DNA of 64,000 nucleotides from Sulfuricella sp. T08 (GTDB taxonomy: Bacteria > Pseudomonadota > Gammaproteobacteria > Burkholderiales > Sulfuricellaceae), in assembly GCF_000971475.1 (NCBI RefSeq), contig NZ_DF967548.1, forward strand, positions 62,328-126,327. Direction: 5' to 3'. Shown piece by piece: positions 35,774 to 44,697 of this stretch. The position numbers were made by a program, and so were the translations under genes. Within the stretch, counting starts at the first letter, position 1, and every line of letters starts with the position of its first letter. The notes under the pieces are model-generated. The model ran no database searches, was not told the origin of the DNA, and worked only from the letters and a program-made list of their open reading frames with translations.

Positions 35774-36651
35774 CTTGCATGCAGCTGCTTCAGACGTTCC
35801 CGTGCCACATGAGTGTAGATTTGAGTGGTAGAAATATCGGCGTGCCCGAGCAGCATCTGCACCACGCGCAAATCTGCACCATGGTTGAGCAGATGGGTAG
35901 CGAAGGCATGGCGCAGGGTATGTGGTGACAACGGTTTCCCGACCCCGCCCTGGACGGCGCGGCGCTTGATCAAGTACCAGAAGGCCTGACGCGTCATTGC
36001 CCCGCGCCGGGCAGTGACAAACAGAGCGTCACTGGCTTTACCATTGAGCAGATGAGGGCGTGCTTCGGCCAGATAGTGCTTTAGCCAGCCGACAGCCTCT
36101 TCGCCCAGAGGGACCAGTCTTTCCTTGCCACCTTTACCCATGACGCGCACCACGCCCATATCCAGGCTCGCTTCGGCCACCTTCAGCGTCACCAGTTCGG
36201 AAACCCGCAGGCCGGTGGCATAAAGCGTTTCCAGCATCGCTTTGTCGCGCAATCCCAGCGCGTCGCCAATATCAGGCGCATTCAACAAAGCTTCCACATC
36301 CGCTTCGGTCAGGCTTTTTGGCAGTGCCCTGACCTGTTTCGGCGAGGAGATATTGAGCGTCGGGTCGGCGCTTATCCGGCCTTGGCGCAGCAGGTAGCGG
36401 TAAAACCGCCGAAAGCTGGAAAGCTCGCGACTCGCCGTACTGGCACGGGTTTTCACCACGTTGTACTGATGCGACAAAAAACCCTCCAGCTCGGCATGGC
36501 CCGCTTCCTGCAAGCTCTTGCTGCATGTTCCCTGGAGCCAAACGGCGAACTGCTGCAAATCACGCCGGTAGCTCTCCAGGGTGTTGCGCGCCAGGCCTTC
36601 CTCCAGCCATAGCGCATCGCAGAATTCGTCAAGCAGGCTGTCTGTGCTCAT
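35755..36651 (-). CDS. xerD: XerD, site-specific tyrosine recombinase
   Basis: 298 residues, the normal XerC/D size. The N-terminal core-binding domain (about 1-100) has LARNTLESYRRDLQQFAVWL. The catalytic domain shows the first Arg in YATGLRVSELVTLKV, the H-x-x-R box in HTLRHAFATHLLNHGADL and the LGHADISTTQIYTHV segment with the nucleophilic Tyr. It resolves chromosome dimers at dif with XerC. It overlaps the start region of ogt by 23 bases on the same strand. Assignment to XerD rather than XerC rests on overall resemblance. Confidence 0.92.
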   Translation of the reverse strand: MSTDSLLDEFCDALWLEEGLARNTLESYRRDLQQFAVWLQGTCSKSLQEAGHAELEGFLSHQYNVVKTRASTASRELSSFRRFYRYLLRQGRISADPTLNISSPKQVRALPKSLTEADVEALLNAPDIGDALGLRDKAMLETLYATGLRVSELVTLKVAEASLDMGVVRVMGKGGKERLVPLGEEAVGWLKHYLAEARPHLLNGKASDALFVTARRGAMTRQAFWYLIKRRAVQGGVGKPLSPHTLRHAFATHLLNHGADLRVVQMLLGHADISTTQIYTHVARERLKQLHASHHPRG

Positions 36652-37099
36652 GCTGTAACAGCCAACGTTTGATCGCCAGCGGATCGCCGCCGGTACTGTT
36701 CATGAACCCGCCCAGACCGTCTCGCGCCAGCACGCGGTGGCAGGGGATGATCACCGGAATGGGATTAGCGCCGCAGGCTTGCCCCACCGCGCGCGGCGCG
36801 GAGTGGAGTTGCTTGGCCAAATCACCGTAGCTTTGTGTAGAGCCGCTGGGAATTTGCCGCAACGCCTGCCACACCCTGGACTGAAACACGGTGCCATGCA
36901 ACGCGAGGGGCAAGTCGAAGCTAAAGAGAGGATCGGCGAGGTAAGCCTGCAACTGCGTGCAAACCTGACTGGAAATGGCGTCCTGCGGCTCCAGAACCGG
37001 CGTTCCAGGCGGCAGAAAATCAAGGGCGGCCAGCGCCGTGCCGTCGGTCATGATGCCGAGCACCGCAAAAGGCGCAGGAAATCTCGCCTGGTAAGCCAT
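36629..37099 (-). CDS. ogt: Ogt-type methylated-DNA-protein-cysteine methyltransferase
   Basis: 156 residues from ATG (a GTG lies directly before it). The C-terminal active-site motif IPCHRVLARDG has the acceptor Cys120, preceded by the helix-turn-helix with the arginine finger in SAPRAVGQACGANP. It removes O6-alkyl groups from guanine in a suicide reaction. Its 3' end overlaps the start of xerD by 23 bases, so the two are co-transcribed. Confidence 0.93.
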   Translation of the reverse strand: MAYQARFPAPFAVLGIMTDGTALAALDFLPPGTPVLEPQDAISSQVCTQLQAYLADPLFSFDLPLALHGTVFQSRVWQALRQIPSGSTQSYGDLAKQLHSAPRAVGQACGANPIPVIIPCHRVLARDGLGGFMNSTGGDPLAIKRWLLQHEHRQPA

Positions 37100-37189
37100 C
37101 ACCTCGCAACAGCGCCGCAGACGGCGCTTGTGAACGGGGAAAAAAGCGGGTACATCAGAACCAGATAATGCATAGCATCATTCTAGCCG

Positions 37190-37232
37190 ATCAAAACAAC
37201 AAAGGCCACGATGGCAATGCCTTCGTGGCCTT
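37190..37232 (-). terminator. Intrinsic terminator of the rpsP-rimM-trmD-rplS operon
   Basis: A 10-bp stem (AAGGCCACGA at 37202-37211, complement at 37223-37232) lies 18 bases after the rplS stop and is followed on the reverse strand by TTTGTTGTTTTG. Confidence 0.8.
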
Positions 37233-37250
37233 GGACTACAGCGTACAGGT

Positions 37251-37634
37251 TTACTGTGCCGGCTTCGCCGTCTGAGTACGGGCGACCAGCTTTTCCTTGA
37301 TACGTGCAGATTTGCCGGAGCGATCGCGCAGGTAGTACAGCTTGGCGCGGCGCACATCTCCGCGACGCTTCACTTCGATGCTGGCAATCAGCGGGGAGTG
37401 GGTCTGGAAAGTACGCTCCACGCCTTCGCCATTGGAAATTTTACGGACGATAAAGGCGGAGTTGAGCCCCCTGTTGCGCTTGGCAATCACCACACCTTCA
37501 AAAACCTGAACCCGCTTGCGGGTACCTTCCACGACGTTAACGCCGACGATCACCGTGTCGCCTGGCGCGAAATCGGGGATGGTTTTGCCCAGGCGGGCGA
37601 TTTCTTCCTGTTCCAGCTGCTTGATAATATCCAT
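37251..37634 (-). CDS. rplS: Ribosomal protein bL19
   Basis: 127 residues. [40 protein letters not shown] and the terminal [17 protein letters not shown] are diagnostic. It sits at the 30S-50S interface. It is the last gene of the rpsP-rimM-trmD-rplS operon. Confidence 0.98.
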   Translation of the reverse strand: MDIIKQLEQEEIARLGKTIPDFAPGDTVIVGVNVVEGTRKRVQVFEGVVIAKRNRGLNSAFIVRKISNGEGVERTFQTHSPLIASIEVKRRGDVRRAKLYYLRDRSGKSARIKEKLVARTQTAKPAQ

Positions 37635-37652
37635 TTAAAACTCCTTGCTTCG

Positions 37653-38423
37653 TTATTTATTGGATTCCTGTTCCTGCTGGTTTTCTGCTTTGAATGCAGC
37701 CAGCAGCCCGGATTCCTCTTTTGTCAACTGACGGGCGGCCAATAAGTCCGGCCGCCTCAGCCAGGTTCTGCCCAACGCCTGCTTCAACCGCCAGCGTTGA
37801 ATTTCTGCATGGTGACCGGACATCAAAACTTCCGGCACCGTCTCGCCCTGATAAACCTCGGGGCGGGTATAGTGGGGACAATCCAGCAGCCCATCCACGA
37901 ATGAATCCTGTACTGCCGATTCGGCATCGCCGAGTACGCCCGGCAACTGCCTGACGACGGCGTCGATCAGCACCATCGCCGCCAGTTCCCCGCCGGACAG
38001 CACGTAGTCGCCGATCGAGATTTCTTCATCCACCTGATGGTGCAACAAGCGCTCGTCCACACCTTCATAACGACTCGCCAGCAGCACCAAACCTGGCTCC
38101 TGGGTCAGTTCCATCACACGCTGGTGGGTTAGCACCTTGCCTTGGGGAGAAAGATGTATCACCCTCGGGTTTGCCACACCGGCCTGCTTCTGCCGCTCTT
38201 TCGCAGCCAGAATCGCCTTTCCCAGTGGCTCGGCCAGCATCACCATGCCTGGCCCACCTCCGTAGGGGCGATCATCTACCGTACGATAGTTGTCCTCGGT
38301 GAAATCGCGCGGATTCCACAACTGCAACTGGAAACGCTCCTGCTCCAGCGCGCGCCGCGTGATGCCGTGTTTGGCAAGTGCGTCGAACATCGGCGGGAAC
38401 AAGGTGATGACGTCGAAATTCAA
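37653..38423 (-). CDS. trmD: TrmD, tRNA (guanine-N1)-methyltransferase
   Basis: 256 residues. It has [45 protein letters not shown] and the SAM-binding trefoil knot [20 protein letters not shown]. It methylates G37 of several tRNAs and prevents frameshifting. Its start overlaps the rimM stop by four bases. Confidence 0.98.
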   Translation of the reverse strand: MNFDVITLFPPMFDALAKHGITRRALEQERFQLQLWNPRDFTEDNYRTVDDRPYGGGPGMVMLAEPLGKAILAAKERQKQAGVANPRVIHLSPQGKVLTHQRVMELTQEPGLVLLASRYEGVDERLLHHQVDEEISIGDYVLSGGELAAMVLIDAVVRQLPGVLGDAESAVQDSFVDGLLDCPHYTRPEVYQGETVPEVLMSGHHAEIQRWRLKQALGRTWLRRPDLLAARQLTKEESGLLAAFKAENQQEQESNK

Positions 38424-38905
38424 TAATCCGCGCCCCAGTCCACGTCGATCCGTCCCGCCGCCAAGTCGACTTTGAGGATGACCTGGGCAGTAAACGGCAG
38501 CAGTCTTTCGCGCTCGCCCTCTACCACCAGCACGTCGTTCGCCCCGGTTTCCAGGAGTTCCGCCACCTTACCCAGCACTTCACCCTGGACATTCACCACT
38601 TCCAGCCCGATCAGATCGGACCAGTAATATTCATTTTCAGGCGCTTCCGGCAGCGCCTCACGCGGCACTGCGACTTCAAGACCCTTCAGCGCCGCCGCGG
38701 CATCGCGGTCATTACACCCATCCAGCCTGGCAACCAAGGTCTTGTGGTGGGCTTCCATCTCCAGAACCTTGACTTCGCGCCACTGCTCGCCTCGCCCAAG
38801 ATTCCAGACAGGAAAATCCAGCAGTCCACCGATTTTTTCGGTAAACGGCTGTACCTTGACCCAACCGAGGATGCCAAAGGGGGCGGCGATGCGCCCCATT
38901 ACCAC
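38420..38905 (-). CDS. rimM: RimM, 16S rRNA processing factor
   Basis: 161 residues. The start is set at the GTG at 38905, giving (M)[17 protein letters not shown], because the family begins just before the GRI motif and AAGAA lies four bases upstream; the ATG two codons later is the alternative. The N-terminal barrel is followed by a PRC-barrel ([19 protein letters not shown]). It binds S19 and the 30S head during maturation. It starts eight bases after the rpsP stop. Confidence 0.95.
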   Translation of the reverse strand: MVMGRIAAPFGILGWVKVQPFTEKIGGLLDFPVWNLGRGEQWREVKVLEMEAHHKTLVARLDGCNDRDAAAALKGLEVAVPREALPEAPENEYYWSDLIGLEVVNVQGEVLGKVAELLETGANDVLVVEGERERLLPFTAQVILKVDLAAGRIDVDWGADY

Positions 38906-38912
38906 CAGATTC

Positions 38913-39155
38913 TTAAGCTGCGGCACGCTTGACGAGTTTGGCCACAGCGTCAGACAGCAACGCACCGTGTCCCTGCCAGTAGCTGATGCGCTCGCTATCG
39001 AGGCGCACAGCCTCCTGACCTTCACGCGCAACCGGGTTATAGAAACCTACGCGCTCGATGAATCGGCCGTCACGGCGATTGCGGGAATCAGCCACGACTA
39101 CGTTGAAAAACGGGCGCTTCTTGGCACCACCACGGGCAAGTCGAATCACAACCAT
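38913..39155 (-). CDS. rpsP: Ribosomal protein bS16
   Basis: 80 residues: [38 protein letters not shown] and [14 protein letters not shown]. It is the first gene of the conserved rpsP-rimM-trmD-rplS operon. Confidence 0.98.
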   Translation of the reverse strand: MVVIRLARGGAKKRPFFNVVVADSRNRRDGRFIERVGFYNPVAREGQEAVRLDSERISYWQGHGALLSDAVAKLVKRAAA

Positions 39156-39198
39156 AATTAAATGTCACCCTTAAAAAATTCGGTCTAAAAAGCCGGCC

Positions 39199-39228
39199 AT
39201 TTTACGCTAAGTTTTGGAATAAACGCAA
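39199..39228 (-). promoter_or_regulatory. Candidate promoter of the rpsP operon
   Basis: On the reverse strand TTGCGT (39223-39228) and TAAAAT (39199-39204) are 18 bases apart, 44 bases upstream of the rpsP start. It is a reasonable sigma-70 match, but nothing else confirms it. Confidence 0.45.
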
Positions 39229-39240
39229 GAAAGATATTCA

Positions 39241-40584
39241 TCACATGCCGGGCAGCATGCCCTTCATGCCCCTCATCATCTTCGCCATGCCGCCCTTGGC
39301 GACCATCTTCATCATTTTCTGGGTTTGCTCGAACTGGTTCAACAACCGGTTCACTTCCTGTACCTGCACCCCGGCGCCGGCAGCGATGCGGCGCTTGCGC
39401 GAAGCCTTGAGAAGTGCCGGATTGCGGCGCTCTCCCGGTGTCATCGAGTTGATGATGCCCTCGATCCGATTGATCGACTTGTCGTCCGCCATACCCGCCG
39501 CTGCCTGTCCCATCTGTGCCGGCAACTTGTCCATCAGGGCGGCGACACCGCCCATTTTTTTCATTTGTTGCAGCTGCGCCTTGAAATCCTCGAGATCGAA
39601 GCTCTTGCCGGACTTGATTTTCTTTGCCAGTTTGACCGCTTCTTCCTGGTCGACGCCGCGATGGGCTTCTTCAATCAGGGACAACACGTCGCCCATGCCG
39701 AGGATGCGAGAAGCCATCCGCTCCGGATGGAAGGCTTCGAGACCACCTACTTTTTCACCTACGCCAGCGAACTTGATCGGCTTGCCGGTGACCTGGCGCA
39801 CCGACAGCGCTGCACCACCGCGTGCATCGCCGTCGAGCTTGGTGAGCACCACGCCAGTCAGCGGTAACGCTTCACTGAAGGCCTTGGCGGTATTAACCGC
39901 ATCCTGCCCCTGCATGGCGTCGACCACAAATAAGGTCTCTATCGGCTTGAGGACTTCATGCAGGCGCTGGATTTCGGCCATCATGGCTTCGTCTATCGCC
40001 AGACGGCCCGCAGTGTCTATGATCAGGACATCGTGGAAATGCTTGTCGGCGTAATCCCGTGCCGCCAGCGCGATCTGCTCCGGGCTCTGCCCCGCCTCGG
40101 CAGGAAAATAATCCGTCTCGATCTGCTGCGCCAAGGCACGCAACTGTTCCATAGCCGCCGGACGGTAAACGTCGCAACTTGCCAGCAACACCTTTTTCTT
40201 CATCTGCTCACGCAGGTATTTGGCCAGCTTGGCCGAGGTGGTGGTTTTACCTGCACCCTGGAGGCCTGCCATCAGTATCACCGCGGGTGGCAGCGTAGTG
40301 AAATTGAGCGCGGCGTTCTGGCCACCCATCAGTCTGGCCATTTCCTGATGAACGATACCTATCACGGCCTGACCCGGTGTCAGACTGGCGAGTACCTCCT
40401 GGCCCTGTGCACGCTCCTTGACGTGGGCAATGAAATCCTTCACCACCGGCAAGGCAACGTCAGCCTCGAGCAGTGCCATGCGCACCTCGCGCAGGGCGTC
40501 CTGGATATTGGCTTCGGTCAGGCGGGCCTGGCCGCGCAGAGTTTTTATTACACCGGAAAGGCGATTGGTGAGATTGTCGAACAT
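39241..40584 (-). CDS. ffh: Ffh, signal recognition particle protein
   Basis: 447 residues. The N domain (1-95) is followed by the G domain with GLQGAGKTTTSAKLA, DTAGRLAIDEAMM and TKLDGDARGGAAL, and a methionine-rich M domain (about 300-447, ending MKMVAKGGMAKMMRGMKGM) that binds 4.5S RNA and signal peptides. It targets membrane proteins co-translationally with FtsY. It is divergent from the CcsA-like gene. Confidence 0.98.
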   Translation of the reverse strand: MFDNLTNRLSGVIKTLRGQARLTEANIQDALREVRMALLEADVALPVVKDFIAHVKERAQGQEVLASLTPGQAVIGIVHQEMARLMGGQNAALNFTTLPPAVILMAGLQGAGKTTTSAKLAKYLREQMKKKVLLASCDVYRPAAMEQLRALAQQIETDYFPAEAGQSPEQIALAARDYADKHFHDVLIIDTAGRLAIDEAMMAEIQRLHEVLKPIETLFVVDAMQGQDAVNTAKAFSEALPLTGVVLTKLDGDARGGAALSVRQVTGKPIKFAGVGEKVGGLEAFHPERMASRILGMGDVLSLIEEAHRGVDQEEAVKLAKKIKSGKSFDLEDFKAQLQQMKKMGGVAALMDKLPAQMGQAAAGMADDKSINRIEGIINSMTPGERRNPALLKASRKRRIAAGAGVQVQEVNRLLNQFEQTQKMMKMVAKGGMAKMMRGMKGMLPGM

Positions 40585-40676
40585 GGCGGCAAATTGTCCT
40601 GCTGAATGTTAATCCGAATGCGGATAGTGTAGACTTGTGTTTAGAGAAACAATAACGCCGACAAGTTTACAACACA

Positions 40677-41504
40677 ATGAGCGGTTCACTCCATTTCCTC
40701 GCCTTTCTGCTTTACAGCGCGCTCGGCCTGCTTTTCTGGCGCTCGGTCTGGCGCCCCGCCGGCCCAGAAAGGGCACACCACGCTGCCGAAGCCTCAATGG
40801 CCGGGCGGCTTGCCATACTGGTGCCACTCGCGCTGCATGGCGCACTGCTTTATCCCTCCCTACTTCCCGGCGCGGGCCTGAATCTCGGCATCGGCAATAC
40901 TGTATCGGCAATCTCCTGGCTCACCGTACTGGTCTACTGGCTCGCCAGCTTCCATTACAACATGGAAGGCCTGCAAACCCTGGTATTGCCCGGCGCTGCG
41001 ATCTGCCTGCTATTGCCGCTGATTTTTCCGGAAGCGCATACCATCGCCCATACCGAGCTACCGCTTTTCAAGGTTCACTTGCTGATTTCACTGCTCGCCT
41101 ACAGCCTGTTCACTATCGCGGCAGTGCACGCGGTGCTGATGGCACTGGTGGAACGCCGTCTTCACGGCCACGCCCTGTCACGCATCCAGGGTAAATTGCC
41201 ACCCTTGCTGGCAATGGAGGCGTTGCTGTTTCGCATCATCACCGTGGGATTCATACTGCTCACCCTGTCTATCCTGAGCGGCGTGATGTTCTCCGAGGAA
41301 CTCTTCCACAAACCCCTGCAGTTCAACCACAAATCGCTGTTCGCACTGCTTTCCTGGGGTATTTACGCAGCCCTGCTGGGAGGACGGCAAATTTACGGCT
41401 GGCGTGGTCGCACCGCCATCCTCTGGACGCTCGCAGGATTTTCTATGCTGCTGCTGGCTTATCTCGGCAGCAAGTTCGTGCTGGAAGTAATCCTGCAACG
41501 CTGA
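40677..41504 (+). CDS. CcsA/YpjD-type cytochrome c assembly membrane protein
   Basis: 275 residues with about eight membrane helices (FLLYSALGLLFW, LTVLVYWLASFHYN, LLISLLAYSLFTIAAVHAVL, and FALLSWGIYAALLGGRQIYG with the HK/W residues of the haem-handling family). It belongs to the HemX/CcsA superfamily; the E. coli YpjD homologue has no settled role. It precedes the CorC-like gene, its common partner, and is divergent from ffh. Confidence 0.88.
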   Translation: MSGSLHFLAFLLYSALGLLFWRSVWRPAGPERAHHAAEASMAGRLAILVPLALHGALLYPSLLPGAGLNLGIGNTVSAISWLTVLVYWLASFHYNMEGLQTLVLPGAAICLLLPLIFPEAHTIAHTELPLFKVHLLISLLAYSLFTIAAVHAVLMALVERRLHGHALSRIQGKLPPLLAMEALLFRIITVGFILLTLSILSGVMFSEELFHKPLQFNHKSLFALLSWGIYAALLGGRQIYGWRGRTAILWTLAGFSMLLLAYLGSKFVLEVILQR

Positions 41505-41517
41505 AAATGAATGAAGC

Positions 41518-41615
41518 GAGGAGTAAGGGGTTAGGGGTGAGGAGTAAAACCAGGCTCGGTGGCGTTTTTGACTTTACTCCTCACTCCTCACCCCTCACTT
41601 CTACCCCCTAACTCA
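41518..41615. repeat. Degenerate 7-bp repeats arranged as an inverted repeat
   Basis: The left arm (41518-41548) reads as heptamers GAGGAGT-AAGGGGT-TAGGGGT-GAGGAGT then AAAA; the right arm (41573-41615) reads as complementary heptamers ACTCCTC-ACTCCTC-ACCCCTC-ACTTCTA-CCCCCTA. An 11-bp core (TGAGGAGTAAA with TTTACTCCTCA) can pair. It occupies nearly all of the gap between the CcsA-like and CorC-like genes and could fold as a long imperfect hairpin in the transcript. Confidence 0.7.
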
Positions 41616-41627
41616 TCACCTCGAAAA

Positions 41628-42896
41628 ATGGATGACATCCCGTTAAGCGTTCTGCTGGCTGTGCTGGCACTGATTCTGATCGTTTCCGGATTCTTTGCCA
41701 TCGCCGAAACCAGCATGATGGCGCTCAACCGCTACCGCTTGAAGCATCTGGTCAAACACGGCCACCGCGGTGCAAAGCTTACTGCCCATCTGCTCGAAAA
41801 AACCGACAAGCTGCTCGGCGTAATCCTGCTTGGCAACAACCTCCTCAACGCCGCCGCCGCCGCACTGGTCACGGTCATCACTATCAGGCTGTTTGGCGAC
41901 AACGAGTGGTCGTTAACGTTGGGTACACTTGCCGTCACTTTCCTGATCCTGGTGTTTAGCGAAGTCACCCCCAAGGTACTCGGAGCAGCCTATCCAGAAC
42001 GCATCGCGATTCCCTCCAGCTATGTTCTCACGCCGCTGCTCAAGTTGTTTTACCCGGTGATATGGTTCATCAATCTGTTCGTTCGTTCCCTGCTCTGGCT
42101 GCTACGCCTGAAACCTCCCGCCACGGCAACCGCCCTCAACATGGAGGAACTGCGCACGCTGGTGCTGGAAGCAGGCCATTACATTCCGCCCAAGCACCAG
42201 AGCATTTTCCTCAACCTGTTCGAGCTGGAAAACGTCAACGTGGACGATGTCATGATTCCGCGCAACCAGATCGAGGCGATCGACCTTGACGCGCCCGAGG
42301 AAATGATCCGGGAACAGCTCGCTACCAGCCACCACACGAGGCTGCCGGTGTACCGAGGCAGGCTGGACAATATCGTCGGCGTGATCCATATCCGCCATGT
42401 CCTGCACCAGGTTCGCAACAACGAAATCAACACTGAGTTGCTGCGGGAAATCGTGCGTGAACCTTATTTCATCCCCGCCGGAACTTCGCTTTTTTCCCAA
42501 CTGCAACACTTCCAGGAAAATCGCCACCATATCGGACTGGTGGTGGACGAGTATGGCGAACTGCTCGGATTGGTGAGCCTGGAAGACATTCTGGAAGAAA
42601 TCGTCGGCGAATTCGCCTCACGACCTACTGCCCACGGCGGCATTTACCCGCAGGACGACGGTAGTTGGCTGGTCGATGGCGGCTGCTCTCTGCGTGACCT
42701 GAACCGCAAGCTCAAACTCAATTTACCGCTGGATGGCCCTAAAACCCTGAACGGCCTGATTCTCGAACATTTCGAGGATATCCCGGAAGCCGACACCAGC
42801 TTCAAAATCAACGGACTTACACTGGAAATCGTCCAGACTCAGGATCGCATTGTCAAAGTCGTGCGTATTTTCCCACTCTTATCCTCCTCGGAATAG
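41628..42896 (+). CDS. HlyC/CorC (CNNM) family transporter
   Basis: 422 residues from the ATG giving MDDIPLSVLLAVLAL; the frame's upstream part lies in the repeat. A DUF21/CNNM membrane domain with four helices (FFAIAETSMMALNRYRL, LLGNNLLNAAAAALVTV, FSEVTPKVLGAAYPE) is followed by a CBS pair (VMIPRNQIEAIDLD, HTRLPVYRGRLDNIVGVIH, LVVDEYGELLGLVSLEDI) and a CorC_HlyC domain. The family handles Mg/Co ions; the exact substrate is inferred. Confidence 0.92.
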   Translation: MDDIPLSVLLAVLALILIVSGFFAIAETSMMALNRYRLKHLVKHGHRGAKLTAHLLEKTDKLLGVILLGNNLLNAAAAALVTVITIRLFGDNEWSLTLGTLAVTFLILVFSEVTPKVLGAAYPERIAIPSSYVLTPLLKLFYPVIWFINLFVRSLLWLLRLKPPATATALNMEELRTLVLEAGHYIPPKHQSIFLNLFELENVNVDDVMIPRNQIEAIDLDAPEEMIREQLATSHHTRLPVYRGRLDNIVGVIHIRHVLHQVRNNEINTELLREIVREPYFIPAGTSLFSQLQHFQENRHHIGLVVDEYGELLGLVSLEDILEEIVGEFASRPTAHGGIYPQDDGSWLVDGGCSLRDLNRKLKLNLPLDGPKTLNGLILEHFEDIPEADTSFKINGLTLEIVQTQDRIVKVVRIFPLLSSSE

Positions 42897-42971
42897 ACTT
42901 CGCCGTCTTTACAAAAAAACTTGCCAAGTGCATTATTGGGCTGTTTTTAATCCCTAGGCGGACAATCCCAG

Positions 42972-44687
42972 ATGGCAGCAGCAACAACTTCGAGCAAGCT
43001 TAGCGGACTGGCCAACGCACTGGTACAAAGCGGACGCCTGCTGGAGGCCGATGCCGAAGCCATTCAGTCCCAGGCCGGCGCCGATGAGACTGGCTTTGTT
43101 GCCCAGTTGGTGCAAAGCAAAAAAATGAGTTCCCTGGAAGTTGCAGAATTTGCTGCGCGGACATTCGGTTTTCCCCTGCTGGACTTGGCTGCCATCGATG
43201 TGGATCACCTGCCCAATGATGTGCTCGATGCCAAGCTGATCAGAAGCCGGCGCGTTCTAGCCCTGCAAAAGCGCGGTAATCGCCTGTTTATCGCCACCTC
43301 CGATCCAGCCAACTTGCGCGCCCTGGACGATGTGCGTTTCAAAACCAGCCTCACGGTTGAACCGGTGGTGGTAGAGGACGACAAACTCGGCAAGCTGATA
43401 GAAAAAATTGCCGAAGCTACCGACACTACACTACAGAATCTAGCTGGCGAAGACATCAACCTCGAATTTACCGACGAGGAAGCGCTGGCGCAAAAAGATG
43501 AGGGCGCCAGCGCCGAGGTTGATGACGCGCCAGTCGTCCGTTTCCTCCAGAAAATCCTGCTGGACGCAATCAATGCCGGCGTTTCAGATATCCATTTTGA
43601 ACCCTACGAAAAATACTACCGCATCCGCTACCGCCTCGACGGCATACTCTCTGAAGTAGCGCAACCGCCCCTGGCGATCAAGGAAAAGCTCTCGTCCCGC
43701 ATCAAAGTGATTTCCAAGCTCGACATTTCAGAGAAACGGGTGCCCCAGGACGGTCGCATGAAGCTGGTGCTGTCCAAGAACCGCGCCATCGATTTCCGCG
43801 TCAGCACTCTGCCTACTCTGTACGGCGAGAAAATCGTGATGAGGATTCTTGACCCGACCAGCGCCACGCTGGGCGTTGATGCACTGGGCTATGAGCCGGA
43901 CCAAAAAGAGTTGCTGCTCAACGCCGTCCGCCGTCCCTATGGCATGGTGCTGGTAACCGGACCGACTGGTAGCGGAAAAACCGTATCGCTTTATACCTGC
44001 CTGAATATCCTGAACGAACCAGGCGTTAACATCTCCACCGCGGAAGACCCTGCCGAGATCAACCTTCCCGGCGTCAACCAGGTCAACGTCAACGACAAGG
44101 CAGGACTGACCTTCGCTGCAGCACTCAAGTCTTTCCTGCGTCAAGACCCGGATGTCATCATGGTGGGCGAGATCCGCGACCTGGAAACGGCGGACATCTC
44201 TATCAAGGCGGCGCAAACCGGCCACATGGTTCTGTCCACCCTGCACACCAACGATGCCCCCGGCACCTTGACCCGCCTGATGAACATGGGAGTCGCCCCT
44301 TTCAACATCGCCTCCGCGGTAATCCTGATTACCGCACAGCGCCTGGCGCGGCGTCTGTGCAAGTGCAAACAGCCCATCAACATTCCCAGGGAGGCGCTAT
44401 TGCGTGCAGGCTATACCGAAGAAAACCTCGACGGCAGCTGGCAGCCTTATGGCCATATCGGCTGCGATATCTGCAAGGGTACCGGCTACAAGGGGCGCGT
44501 CGGCATTTACCAGGTAATGCCGATCAGTGACGAAATGAGCCGCATCATCATGAAAAATGGCACCGCGCATGACATCGCCGACCAGGCAAAGCGCGAAGGT
44601 GTTCGTGATTTGCGTCAATCCGGCCTGCTCAAGGTAAAAGCCGGACTGACAACGCTGGAAGAAATCGAAGCCGTCACCAACGAGTAA
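42972..44687 (+). CDS. pilB: PilB, type IV pilus extension ATPase
   Basis: 571 residues. An MshE-like N-terminal domain (about 15-150) is followed by the secretion ATPase core: DIHFEPYEKYYRIRYRLDG, Walker A GPTGSGKT near residue 335, the Asp box, Walker B-like VGEIRDLETADISIKAAQTG and the His box HMVLSTLHTNDAP. A tetracysteine zinc site is present (CKCKQ and CDICKGTGYKGRVG). It powers pilin polymerisation at the inner membrane. It starts a pilB-pilC-pilD group. Confidence 0.97.
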   Translation: MAAATTSSKLSGLANALVQSGRLLEADAEAIQSQAGADETGFVAQLVQSKKMSSLEVAEFAARTFGFPLLDLAAIDVDHLPNDVLDAKLIRSRRVLALQKRGNRLFIATSDPANLRALDDVRFKTSLTVEPVVVEDDKLGKLIEKIAEATDTTLQNLAGEDINLEFTDEEALAQKDEGASAEVDDAPVVRFLQKILLDAINAGVSDIHFEPYEKYYRIRYRLDGILSEVAQPPLAIKEKLSSRIKVISKLDISEKRVPQDGRMKLVLSKNRAIDFRVSTLPTLYGEKIVMRILDPTSATLGVDALGYEPDQKELLLNAVRRPYGMVLVTGPTGSGKTVSLYTCLNILNEPGVNISTAEDPAEINLPGVNQVNVNDKAGLTFAAALKSFLRQDPDVIMVGEIRDLETADISIKAAQTGHMVLSTLHTNDAPGTLTRLMNMGVAPFNIASAVILITAQRLARRLCKCKQPINIPREALLRAGYTEENLDGSWQPYGHIGCDICKGTGYKGRVGIYQVMPISDEMSRIIMKNGTAHDIADQAKREGVRDLRQSGLLKVKAGLTTLEEIEAVTNE

Positions 44688-44697
44688 AGGGATAAGC

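Noticed and set aside
35755-36651. Tyrosine recombinase as an integrase marking a mobile element
   Set aside because: Length, motifs and housekeeping surroundings fit chromosomal XerD; it is far from the tRNA-flanked segment and has no element-like neighbours.
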